In this document: piece by piece, positions 1 to 13,700 of the stretch
Layout of the letters: the number at the start of each line of letters is the position of its first letter
Numbering within the stretch: position 1 is the first letter of the stretch
Assembly (NCBI RefSeq): GCF_001625195.1
Contig: NC_054391.1
Span: forward strand, 310,001 to 374,000
Direction of reading: 5' to 3'
Length of the DNA stretch: 64,000 nt
From: Drechmeria coniospora
Taxonomy: Eukaryota; Ascomycota; Sordariomycetes; Hypocreales; Ophiocordycipitaceae
Notes under the pieces: generated by a model
What the model was told of the DNA's origin: nothing
What the model saw: the letters and a program-made list of their open reading frames with translations, nothing else
Database searches by the model: none
Program-made: the position numbers and the translations under genes

Positions 1-1726
1 AATTCCTTTAGAGTTTACTGCTCTGTCCCCAAACCTAGAATAATAGAAAACTCTTGTGCCATGCTGACTGGTCATAAACTGTATAATTTGGAACGCACTT
101 AGCAAAAGGATATTTAAACTAGGGCAACTTTAACTCAGCCAGCAAAATTCACTTGGTCAAATCTATTGGAGAACACACTACGGCCCCCATTGTCGAGATT
201 ACGAATACGAAGCCTGTTGTAGTTAGCTGAAAATTGAGAGGAGTACAAGTAAACGTACGTAAACTTCTGAACGGAGGAGCAGATGCATATAATTCCTCGT
301 ACTTGGGCCCGATTTTTATAGACTAAGCGTATAAATACAAAAGCGTTTCCCTGCGAAAATTGAATAGCAGATAGTTAAGTAGCTATAATCTTCGGTGTCT
401 CGAAACGTCAAAAACGAGGTCTGCCAAACGGTTCGATAGTTTTTCCCGCTTGTATTACTCTTGTTATGCTACAAGGATAGCTATAGTACTTCTCTATAGA
501 CAAATGCATTAAGCCGATGGAAGTTTGAGGCAATAACAGGTTTGTAATGCCCTTAGATGTTCTGGGCCGCACGCGCACTACACTGACGTGGCCAGCGAGT
601 ACTCCCTTGGCCGGAAGGCCCGGGTAATCTTATTAAACCACGTCGTACTGGGGATAGAGCATTGAAATTATTTGCGCGTAGCGTTTACGCGCTCCTCTAA
701 AGTTCCAGTGTACCAATACAACGTAGTTTGTATTCGTATACGTAGTAATAGGGGCCGGGGAGTATTCTCTAATAGCCCTTGGCTTTTCAATAGTTGAACT
801 CAGTTTCCCCTTTCAACATCCCATTTCGAGGTAGGTTTGAAACCATACAACTACAGCATATGACCAGTCAATAAGGAGCAAAAGGTTTTCTGTTGTTCTA
901 GGTTTGGTGGCAGTAATCTTTATGTGAAATATTATACATGCTGATTACTACACTACCCAACCGATATCGTAAGGCTAACTGTTAGTAGCCAACCAGGCCA
1001 GCCAGCCAGTATAGCGCGCTTGACGGGCGTTGATTGTGCTGTGCCTCGTACATGTAAGTACAGGTGGTTACGTAAAAGTTGAGCCACTCGCTCCTCGACG
1101 ATCGAAGTAAGAACAATAAAGCGCGGGATATTGTTTATCGGATAACATGCAATGCTTCCTGCCTAATCGTACTAGTTGACATTTTGAGTTCTGATAGTTT
1201 TTGACGGCCCACCCTAGGGATAATGTCACATCCCGTCTGGTACTCTTTACCCAACAATTAAGCTTTATAAGTCACGCAACAAGGGGGGGGGGGCACAATA
1301 ATTAAGTCTTTCGTACCAATTGGCATGTGATATCCTTTACGAGACAACCCGATTAGGTAGTAGTATATGTAGTGATTGATCATTGCTAGCTTCGACTAGT
1401 CATTTTAACTTTGCCCGGAGCTACGGGATATACTTGCGGTACAGACTGATAATGCAAATAACGAGCAGTCTAATCCGAAGAATGTACGGGACATATAAAA
1501 GGATTGCATCAATGCATAAGTAGGCTTGGGAAGGGCATCTCATCACAATACTTTACTAAAGATTATACAACAATACCGTTTTATGCTATTGTTTTAGTAG
1601 TACATATCCTATCTCTAACAGTAGTTACTTTTGAACTGCTTTACCAAAGTTTTATATTAACTATATATACATATAACTCTCTGAAATCGGCCGTATAATT
1701 GCACTCTGGTGCATAGCAAATACATA
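1..1726 (+). repeat. 5' flank of adhesin 1, shared with the second adhesin locus
   Basis: No gene is seen here. The stretch aligns along its length with 44041-47318, the flank of the second adhesin, with the same order of motifs and mostly C/T and G/A differences. It lacks two insertions present in the other copy (at 44503-45875 and 46561-46740). It therefore marks a segmental duplication that carried promoter and gene together. A short frame at 1504-1698 begins with a non-ATG codon and is not conserved as a protein in the other copy, so it is not called. Confidence 0.85.
1494..1500 (+). promoter_or_regulatory. TATA box of adhesin 1
   Basis: TATAAAA lies about 227 nt upstream of the ATG at 1727 and is kept in the same context in the second locus (47080-47086). 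The long leader suggests a 5' UTR of about 200 nt. No splice sites are obvious in it. Confidence 0.5.
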
Positions 1727-4700
1727 ATGCATCTTAAACATTTAGTAAAATTAGCTATCTTTCAGTTATGTATAAACCTTGCTTATGGACAAAAGGCCCA
1801 GTACGATAATAAAGGCACTGTAATTGTTGAGTTTCAGCCATTTCAGATTATTTGCTCCGGAACGACTATAGAAAGCTATAATATTCAGTATAGCATGCCC
1901 ATCTGCTCCCCGCCTTATCAGTGTCGTAAAGCTAACACAAGGGCCAGAACATACACTTCATACAGGCTAACCACTTTTACGGGACCATATACTACTATTA
2001 CTGGTATTGGTACTGGAACAGCTCCCTCAACAATATCATTAAATCCTACAGGAACAGACAAGACGGGAACAATTATAATAGTAGCGCCAAGCACAACGCC
2101 GCAAACGTTTACGGGACCATATACAACCATTACCGCAATTGGAACTGGCACGAAAATAGTAACGCTATCGCTACCAGCAGCGAGCTCGGACAAAACAGGG
2201 ACCGTCGTAATTGTCGAGCCGAAGACAACATTTACCGGCCCGTACACAACCTTAACGAGCAGGGGGGCGAAATCAGTACAATCTACGATTACGCTAGCGC
2301 CGACTGGGACCTTTTCTACGGGAACGGTCATTATTATTGATCCTACCTCCTACTCTCTGTATACTACGGTAACAACCTTCGGACCGGTACCCGGAACCAA
2401 TACGGTTTTGCCACCGCCAGGATGTACCGCTGACTGTAGAATACAAATTATCGTTACCCTAACCGGTAGCCTAATTACCGAGACGATATTTGGCCCAACG
2501 CCTGGTACGAGTACGATTCTGCCGCCGCCAGGATGTGTAAGCAGTTGCGTTACGAAGGTCATCGTAACGGAGATTCTCGGCGCTCTGACCGAGGTAACAT
2601 CTGGACCGGTGCCAGGGACTAGTACCATTCCGCCGCCGCCTGGCTGCAAAGGAAACTGCCCTACAAGAGTCATTATAACTGTCGGCCCTTCAGGCGGTAC
2701 AACTACCGAATCTACATACGGGCCGACGGCTGGAACAAGCACGATCCCGCCTACGCTTGGATGTGTCGGCTATTGTCCCACGAGGGTTATTATCACTATT
2801 TTAACCCCAGGTATTATTACAAAATTGACGTACGGACCGACGGCCGGAACGAGCACGATACCTCCGCCAGTCGGGTGCACGGCCAACTGCGTTACGCAAA
2901 TTATTATCACAGTTACTGTCGGATACAGCACCGTTACGACGTTTGGGCCAATTGCAGGCACCAGCACTGTTACGCCGCCTGTTGGCTGCACAGTCAATTG
3001 CTTTACACAAATCATTATCACTGAGGCTACTACAGACGTAGTTACACAGTCAACCAAAGGACTGACGGCTGGAACAAGCACTATCTTGCCTCCGTCTGGA
3101 TGTATTGGCAACTGCCCAGCAACCATTATCATTACGGATGTCACTACTGGTCGACCTAGAACTATTACGACCTTTGGCCCTACTGCTGGCACAAGCAAAA
3201 TTGACCCGCCGGTGGGATGCACGGCCAACTGCTTTACGCAAATCATTATTACCATTACCGGTGGAGTACGCACTATTACAACATTTGGGTCAACTGCTGG
3301 CACGAGTACCATCCCACCACCGGTGGGATGCACCGTCAACTGCATTACTACAATTACTGTTACAGTTACTGATAGATTCAGTACCTCTATTACTGTTGGG
3401 CCGACTGCTGGAACAAGCACAATCCCGCCGCCAGTTGGATGTACTGTAAACTGCTATACGCAAATCATTATTACTATTACTGGTGGAGTCTTAACGCAAA
3501 CGACCTATGGACCAACTCAAGGCACAAGCACGATTCTACCACCGGCCGGATGTACCGCGAACTGTGTTACAACAATCATTCTTACTACTACTGGCGGCTT
3601 TACTACTTCTACCACCTTTGGAACAACACCTGGTACGAGCACGATCCCGCCTCCCGTAGGGTGCACAATCAACTGCGTTACGCAGATTATTGTTACTCTT
3701 ACAGCAGGCCTTATTACGACCACAACCTTTGGACCGGCAGCTGGTACCAGTACAATTCCACCTCCACCTGGATGCACAGTCAGCTGTATTACTACTATTG
3801 TCGTTACTGCTACAGGCGGACTGGTTACGTCTACTACCTTTGGACCGACGGCTGGTACTACCACTGTCTTGCCGCCCGTTGGCTGTACGGTCAACTGTAT
3901 TACGAGTATTATTGTTACTGCTACTGGTAGTATTACCACAACAACAAAGTTTGGCCCGACGGCTGGCACAAGCACAATCCCACCGCCCCCTGGCTGTACG
4001 GTCAACTGTGTTACGAGTATTATTGTTACTACTACTGGTGGTATTACCACAACAACAACGTTTGGCCCGACAGTTGGTACCAGTACGATCCCACCTCTTC
4101 CTGGATGTACAGATAGCTGTATTACTACTATTGTCATTACTACAACAGGCGGACTGGTAACGTCTACCACCTTTGGACCAACGCCTGGTACTACGACTCT
4201 CTTGCCACCCATTGGCTGCACGGTCAATTGTATTACGAGTATTATTGTTACCACTACTGGTGGTATTACTACAATAACAACGTTTGGCCCAACAGCTGGC
4301 ACCAGTACGATCTCACCTCCTCCTGAATGTACAGTTAACTGTATTGCTACTATTATCGTTACTAATACCGGTGGACTGGTTACATCTACTACATTTGGAC
4401 AAACGCCTGGTACTAGTACGATTCTACCGCCGGTTGGCTGTACGGTCAACTGTGTTACGAGTATTATTATTACTACTACTGGTGGTATTACCACAACAAC
4501 AAGGTTTGGCCCAACGGCTGGCACCAGTACGATCTCACCTCCCCCTGGATGTACAGATAGCTGTATTACTACTATTGTCATTACTACTACCGGTGGACTG
4601 GTTACATCCACTACCTTTGGACCAACGCCTGGTACTACTACTGTCTTGCCGCCCGTTGGCTGTACAGTCAACTGTATTACGAGTATTATTGTTACCGCTA

Positions 4701-7700
4701 CCGGTGGTATTACTACAGCAACAAGGTTTGGCCCCACGGCTGGTACCAGTACGATCTCACCTCCCCCTGGATGTACAGTTAGCTGTATTACTACTATTGT
4801 TATTACTACTACCGGTGGACTAGTTACATCTACTACCTTTGGACCAACAGCTGGCACTACTACTGTTTTACCGCCGGTTGGCTGTACGGTCAACTGTGTT
4901 ACGAGTATTATTGTTACCGCTACTGGTGGTATAACTACAACAACAAAGTTTGGCCCGACGGCTGGTATAAGCACAATCCCACCTCCCCCTGGATGCACAG
5001 TTAGCTGTATTACTACTATTATTATTACTACTACCGGTGGACTGGTTACATCTACTACATTTGGACCAACGCCTGGTACTACTACTGTCTTGCCACCCGT
5101 TGGCTGTACGGCCAACTGTGTTACGAGTATTATTGTTACCGCTACTGGTGGTATAACTACAACAACAATATTTGGCCCGACAGCTGGTACCAGTACGATC
5201 TTACCTCCTCCTGGATGTACAGTTAGCTGCGTTAGCACTATTGTTATTACTACAACAGGCGGACTGGTTACATCTACCACTTTTGGACCAGCGGCTGGCA
5301 CTACGACTGTCTTGCCACCCGTTGGCTGTACGGTCAATTGTGTTACGAGTATCATTGTTACCACTACTGGTAGTATAACTACAACAATAACGTTTGGCCC
5401 AACGCCTGGTACGAGTACGATCCCACCTCCTCCTGGATGTACAGTTAGCTGTATTACTACTATTGTTATTACTACTACCGGTGGACTGGTTACGTCTACA
5501 ACCTTTGGACCAACGCCTGGTACTACTACTCTCTTGCCACCCGCTGGATGTTCAGATAATTGTGTTACGACTATTGTTGTTACCACTACTGGTGGTATTA
5601 CAACAACAACAACGTTTGGCCCAACAGCTGGTACCAGTACGATCTCACCTCCTCCTGGATGCACAGTTAGCTGTATTACTACTATTGTCGTTACTGCTAC
5701 TGGTGGACTGGTTACATCTACTACATTTGGACCAACACCTGGTACTAGTACGATTTTACCGCCGGTTGGCTGTACGGTCAACTGTATTACGAGTATTGTT
5801 GTTACTGCTACTGGTAGTATTACCACAACAACAAAGTTTGGCCCGACGGCTGGTACCAGTACGATCTTACCTCCTCCTGGATGTACAGTTAGCTGTATAA
5901 CTACTATTGTTATTACTACAACCGGTGGATTGGTTACATCTACCACTTTTGGACCAACAGCTGGTACTACGACTGTTTTGCCACCCGTTGACTGTACGGT
6001 CAATTGTGTTACGAGTATCATTGTTACCACTACTGGTGGTATAACTACAACAACAACGTTTGGCCCAACAGCTGGCACCAGTACGATCTCACCTCCTCCT
6101 GGGTGTACAGTTAGCTGTATTACTACTATTATTATTACTACTACTGGTGGATTGGTTACATCTACTACCTTTGGACCAACACCTGGTACTACTACTCTCT
6201 TGCCACCCGCTGGCTGTTCAGTCAATTGTATTACAAGTATTGTTGTTACTGCTACTGGTAATATTACTACAAGAACAACGTTTGGCCCGACAGCTGGCAC
6301 CAGTACGATCCTACCTCCTCCTGGATGCACAGTCAGCTGTATTACTACTATTGTCGTTACTGCTACAGGCGGACTGGTTACGTCTACCACCTTTGGACCA
6401 ACGCCTGGTACTAGTACGATTCCGCCCCTTGTTGGCTGTACGGTTAACTGTGTTACGAGTATTATTGTTACTGCTACTGGTAGTATTACCACAACAACAA
6501 CGTTTGGCCCGACGGCTGGCACCAGCACGATCTCACCTCCTCCTGGATGTACAGTTAGCTGTATTAATACTATTGTCATTACTACTACCGGTGGACTGGT
6601 TACATCTACTACATTTGGACCAACGCCTGGTACTACTACTGTCTTGCCGCCGGTTGGCTGTACGGTCAACTGTGTTACCAGCATTATTGTTACTGTTACT
6701 GGTGGTATAACTACAATAACAACGTTTGGCCCGACGGCTGGTATAAGCACGATCCCACCTCCCCCTGGATGCACAGTTAGCTGTATTACTACTATTATTA
6801 TTACTGCTACAGGCGGATTGGTTACGTCTACGACCTTTGGGCCAACGCCTGGTACTAGCACGATTCCACCGCCGGTTAGCTGTACGGTCAACTGTGTTAC
6901 GAGTATTATTATTACCGCTACTGGTGGTATCACTACAATAACAACATTCGGCCCGATGCCTGGTACCAGTACAATCCCACCTCCTCCTGGATGTACAGTA
7001 AGCTGTGTTACTACTGTCTATATTACAACTACTGGTGTAATGGTTACGTCTACCACCTTTGGACCAACACCTGGTACTAGTACGATTCCGCCGCCGGTTG
7101 GATGTAGGGTCAACTGTGTTACGAGTATTATTGTTACCGCTACTGGTGGACTGATTACGTTTACCACCTTCGGGCCGACTGCTGGTACTACTACGATACC
7201 GCCGCCGGTTGGCTGTACGGTCAACTGTATTACGAGTATTATTATTACAGCTACTGGTGGTATTGAAACAACAACAACGTTTGGCCCGACGGCTGGCACC
7301 AGCACGATCCCACCTCCCCCTGGATGCACAGTTAGCTGCATTACTACTATTATTATTACTGCTACAGGCGGGTTGGTTACGTCTACGACCTTTGGGCCAA
7401 CGCCTGGTACTAGCACGATTCCACCGCCGGTTAGCTGTACGGTCAACTGTGTTACGAGTATTATTATTACCGCTACTGGTGGTATTACTACAACAACAAC
7501 GTTCGGCCCGATGCCTGGTACCAGCACAATCCCACCTCCTCCTGGATGTACAGTAAGCTGTGTTACTACTGTCTTTATTACAACTACTGGTGTACTGGTT
7601 ACGTCTACCACCTTTGGACCAACACCTGGTACTAGTACGATTCCGCCGCCGGTTGGCTGTACGGTCAACTGTGTTACGAGTATTATTGTTACCGCTACAG

Positions 7701-10700
7701 GTGGTATTACCACAACAACAACGTTTGGCGCAATGCCCGGTACCAGTACGATTCTACCTCCTGCTGGATGCGCAGTTAGCTGTATTACTACTATTATTAT
7801 TACTAGTACTGGTGGACTGGTTACGTCTACTACCTCTGGACCAACGGCTGGTACTAGCACAATCCTGCCGCCGGTTGGCTGTACGGTCAGGTGTGTCACG
7901 AGTATTATTGTTACTGCTACTGGTAGTATTACCACAACAATAACGTTTGGCCCAACGCCTGGTACCAGTACGATCCCACCTCCTCCTGGATGTATAGTTA
8001 GCTGTATTACTACTATTGTCGTTACTACTACAGGCGGACTGGTTACGTCTAGTACCTTTGGACCGACGGCTGGTACTAGTACGATTCCGCCGCCGGTTGG
8101 CTGTACGGTTGACTGTGTTACGAGTATTATTGTTACTGCTACCGGTAGTATTACTACAATAACAACATTTGGCCCAATGCCTGGTACGAGCACAATCTCA
8201 CCGCCTCCTGGATGTACAGTTAGCTGTATTACTACTATTGTTATTACTACCACTGGTGGACTGGTTACGTCTACAACCTTTGGACCAACTGCTGGCACTA
8301 GTACGATTCCGCCGCTGGTTGGCTGTACCGTGGACTGTATTACGAGTATCATTGTTACCGCTACAGGTGGTATTACCAGAACAACAACATTTGGCCCGAT
8401 GCCTGGTACTAGCACAATCGTACCTCCTCCTGGATGTACAGTTAACTGTATTACTACTCTTGTCGTTACTACTACAGGCGGATTGGCTACGTCTACCACC
8501 TTTGGACCAACAGCTGGTACTACCACTGTCTTGCCACCCGTTGGCTGTACGGTCAATTGTGTTACGAGTATTATTGTTACCGCTACTGGTAGTATAACTA
8601 CAACAACAACGTATGGCCCAATGCCTGGTACGAGCACGATACTACCTCCTCCTGGATGCACACTTGGCTGTACTACTACTATTGTCGTTACTACTACAGG
8701 CGGACTGGTCACGTCTACCATCATTGGACCAACGCCTGGTACTAGTACGATTCCACCGCCGGTTGGCTGTACGGTCAACTGTGTTACGAATATTATTGTT
8801 ACCGCTACTGGTGGACTAATTACGTCTACCACATTCGGGCCGACTGCTGGTACTACTACGATACAGCCGCCGGTTGGCTGTACGGTCAACTGTATTACGA
8901 GTATTATTATTACAGCTACTGGTGGTATTGAGACAACAACAACGTTTGGCCCGACGGCTGGCACCAGCACGATCCCACCTCCCCCTGGATGCACAGTTAG
9001 CTGTATTACTACTATTGTCGTTACTACCGTTACTACTACCGCAACTGGCGGTGTTACTACAATTACTACCCCAGGTTCGGTAGCTGGTACAACAACAATT
9101 TCGCCGCCACCAGAGTGCGTAACAAGCTGTACAACTAGTATTATTATTACAGTTACTGGTGATGTTATTACTAGAACGACATTAGGCCCAAGTGCTGGTA
9201 CCTCAATAATACTGCCATTATCCGATTGCATTGTTGGTTGTATTACAACGATTGTTGTTACTGAAACTGGAGGCCTTACTACCATTACTACTCAAGGCTC
9301 AGTGGCTGGAACCACTACAATCTCGCCACCAGCAGGATGTGTTACTAGTTGCACAACTAGGGTTGTTATTACGGTTACTGGTAACATCATCACAATTTCC
9401 ACATTAGGCCCAAGTCCTGGTACCTCAACAATCCTACCATCTCCAGGATGCATTACAAATTGTATTACAACTATTTTTGTAACTCAAACCGGTAGCATTT
9501 CAACAATCACTACACAAGGCTCAGTTGTCGGTACTACAACAATACTACCACCACTTGGGTGTATTGATAGCTGCATTACTAGTGTAATAGTAACAGTTAC
9601 CGGTGATATTATAACTAAAACTACATTAGGACCAAGTGCTGGTACCTCAACAATCTCACCACCTTCTGGATGCACCATCGATTGCACTACTACTGTAATT
9701 ATCACTGCAACTGGTGGTGTAACAATTATTACAACCCCTGGTTCTATTGCTGGTACCACAACGATTTCCCCGCCGCCAGAATGCGTTACAGGCTGTATTA
9801 CTAGTATTATTATTACAGTTACTGGTAATATTATAACAAGAACCACATTAGGTCCAAGAGCTGGTACTTCAACCATCCCGCCATCATCCGGATGCATTAC
9901 CGGATGTACTACGTCTATTATTGTTACCGAAACAGGTGGTATTACTACTTTAACTACTGTAGGCTCAGTAGCTGGTACAGCAACTATATTGCCGCCTCCA
10001 GAATGTGCTATTAGCTGCACTACAAGTGTTATTATCACTGTAACTGGAGTCGTTTTGACACAAACAACGATTGGCCCAACACGTGGAACGTCGACAATTC
10101 TTCCCCCATCTAACTGCGTTACGAATTGTATTACATCTGTAATTATAACCGAAACGGGCGTATTGACCACTATTTCTACTCCAGGCTCTATAGCAGGTAC
10201 TACAACAATACAGCCACCGCTAGGGTGTATTACAAACTGCATAACTAGTATTATCATTACGGTTACTGGCGATATTATTACAAAAACTACATTGGGTCCA
10301 AGCGTTGGCACGGTAACAATCCCGCCTTCTTTAGGTTGCAGTACAGGATGTACTACAACTATAATTGTAACTGAAACCGGTACTATTGTCACTATATCTA
10401 CTCCAGGTTCAGTGGCTGGAATTACTACAATTCTACCATCACTGGGGTGTATAACTAGCTGTACAACTAGCGTTATTGTTACCGTTACTGGCGGAATTAT
10501 TACACAAACAACAACTGGTTCACTACCTGGAACATCTACAATTCTTCCATCATCTGGTTGCATTACCGGTTGTATTACAACTTTTATTGTGACACAAACT
10601 GGTGGAATTACCACAATTAGTACCCCAGGTTCAGTAGCCGGCACTACAACAATCAAGCCACCCTCGGGATGTGTTATAGGCTGTACAACAAGCGTTGTGG

Positions 10701-13700
10701 TAACAGTTACCGGAGAAATTGTAACAAGAACTATACTGGGTCCAAGTCCTGGTACGTCAACAATTCCGCCCTCGGCTGGGTGTATTATGGGCTGCACAAC
10801 TAGTGTTATTATTACAGTTACTGGTACTATTACAACACAAACAACGCTAGGTCCAACTGCCGGTATATCGACTATCTCGCCTTCTTCTGGATGCATTACA
10901 GGTTGTATTACAACAATTATTATAACTGAGACCGGCGGCATTACTACTATCACTACTCCTGGTTCAGTTGCTGGTACGACAACAATAACGCCTAACCCAG
11001 GTTGCATTACGAGCTGTACTACCAGTATAATTGTTACTGTAACAGGTGGAATTGTTACTCAAACAACCATTGGCCCTACGCCTGGTACATCCACTATCAT
11101 GCCCGCTTCTGGATGTATAACTAGCTGTATTACTACTGTAATTGTAACCGAAACTGGCGGGATTACTACAATTACTACTCCAGGCTCAGTAGCCGGTACG
11201 ACAACGATTCAGCCAACACCAGGTTGTATTATAAGTTGTACTACTAGTGTTATTATTACAGTTACTGGCGGGATTGTAACACAAACTGTAATAGGTGCAA
11301 CGCCTGGTACATCAACAATTCGCCCTATATCTGGATGCATTACTGGCTGCATTACTTCCATTATCGTTACCGAAACTGGTGGCATCACAACCATCACAAC
11401 TCCTGGTTCTATAGCAGGCACTACAACTATCCCCCCACCATTAGGGTGTGTGACTAGCTGTATAACTAGGGTTATAGTTACCGTTACTGGCGGAATTGTT
11501 ACACAAACAACACTTGGCCCGATACCTGGCACGTCTATAGTTGCTCCTCCACTAGGATGCATTACTGATTGCATTACATCTATCATTATAACTAAAACAG
11601 GTGGAATTACAACAGTCTTCACTCCAGGCCCTACAGCTGGTACTATAACTATCCCACCACCATCTGGATGTATTGTAAGCTGTACTACAAGTGTTGTTAT
11701 TACTGTTACTGGTGGAATTGTGACTGAAACAACTATTGGCTCTGCCCCGGGTACATCAACAGTTCTTCCTTCTTCGGGATGCATTACAGGATGCGTTACC
11801 TCTATCATTGTTACTGAAACTGGAGCAATTACAACCGTTACTACACCAGGGTCCGTGGCAGGCACCACGACAAATTTACCGCCCTTAGGTTGCGTTACAA
11901 GTTGCACTACAACTATTGTCATTACGGTTCCTGGAGCAATAACAACTGTGACAACTCCAGGCCCCGAGGCTGGTACTACAACGATAGCTCCAGCATCTGA
12001 CTGCGTAATTAGTTGCATAACGAGCGTAATAATTACTGAACCAGGTGTTATTGTTACAGTCATAACTCCAGGCCCAGTGGCTGGTACCATTACAATTCCG
12101 CCATCATCCGGCTGTATTATAGGTTGTACTACAAGCATTATAATTACGGTTACTGGTGGAGTCGTAACCGAAACAACGCTTGGCACTACACCTGGGACAT
12201 CTACAATTCTCCCCCCGTCTGGATGCATTACCGGTTGTATTACATCTATTATTGTCACTGAAACAGGTGCCATAACGACAATTACTACTCCAGGTTCAAT
12301 TGCAGGCACCGCAACAATCCCACCAACACCAGGTTGTGTGATCAGTTGCACTACACGCATTATCATCACCATTACAGGCGCAATTACGACTATTACCACC
12401 CCAGGGCCCGTTGCAGGTACAACAACAGTCACACCGGTATCAGACTGCATTACAGGCTGTACTACAAGTATCATCATTACTCAACCAGGAGAGATTACGA
12501 CAGTTTCGACAGCTGGGTCGATAGCTGGCACAACGACAATCCCGCCAGCAGCTGGATGTACTCTTAGCTGTACCACTACGGTCATTGTCACCGTAACAGG
12601 TGCAATCGTAACTGTTACCACACCGGGATCCGTAGCTGGTACTAGTACTATTACACCAGCGTCTGGCTGCATTACTGAATGTACGACAAGTGTAATCATT
12701 ACGCAGCCCGGAGCGATAACCACTCTTACAACCCTTGGATCGATGGCAGGCACGACAACAATCCCACCAGCCGTTGGATGTACCCTTAGCTGTACCACCA
12801 GTATTGTGGTTACTGTAACAGGAGCAATAACAACTGTAACCTCTCCAGGATCAATAGCTGGAACAACAACAATAACACCAGCATTGAACTGCATTGAGAG
12901 CTGTACTACTACCGTTATTGTTACTCAACCTGGCGCTATTACTACGATTACAACTCCTGGCTCAATTGCCGGAACCACTACGATACCACCGGCAGCTGGA
13001 TGTACTGCAAGCTGTACCACTAGAGTTGTTGTTACCATTCCCGGAATTATCGTTACTCGAACTACTCTCGGTCCTGCTGCGGGCTCATCAACAATTCCGC
13101 CATCAGATGGATGCATTACAGATTGCACCACGAGCATCATTATTACAGTTACTGGTGAGATTGTAACAATCACTACTCCAGGATCCGCATTCGGCACTAC
13201 GACGATCACACCAACGGCTGGTTGCGTGATTAGTTGTATTACGAGTGTAATTATTACACAGCCACCCGATGTTATTGTTACTTCAACTACACTCGGACAA
13301 ATGGCAACTACGTCTACAATCCCCCCTGCTTCCGGCTGTATTCACCCCTGTACCACAACGGTAATAGTTGTTACAGTCCCACGTGATGTTGCAATTACTT
13401 CTACCGTGCCTGGACAAACAGCTACAACATCTATTCGTCCTCCATCATCCGGTTGCATACATCCTTGCACGACAACAGTAATAATAGTCACGATACCTCC
13501 GGATGTTGCTATCACATCGACAGTTCCAGGACAGGTCTCTACCACATCTACTATTCCGCCATCGCCCGGGTGTACACATCCTTGCACCACGAGAATCGTC
13601 ATTGTAACGGTGCCGAGTGATGTTATTGTAACGACGACTATTACCGGGAATGCTCCAGGCACAACTACTATTCATCCGTCGGTTGACTGTACTCATCCAT

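Noticed and set aside
1709..1726. Adhesin start at 1709
   Set aside because: The codon is GTG; in a fungus the first ATG, at 1727, also begins the signal peptide. The same holds for 47301 versus 47319.
3517..12894. Long minus-strand open frames (up to 1138 aa) opposite the adhesin array
   Set aside because: They mirror the 114-bp repeat period of the plus-strand gene (Val/Pro/Gly-rich shadows); no start context or domain.
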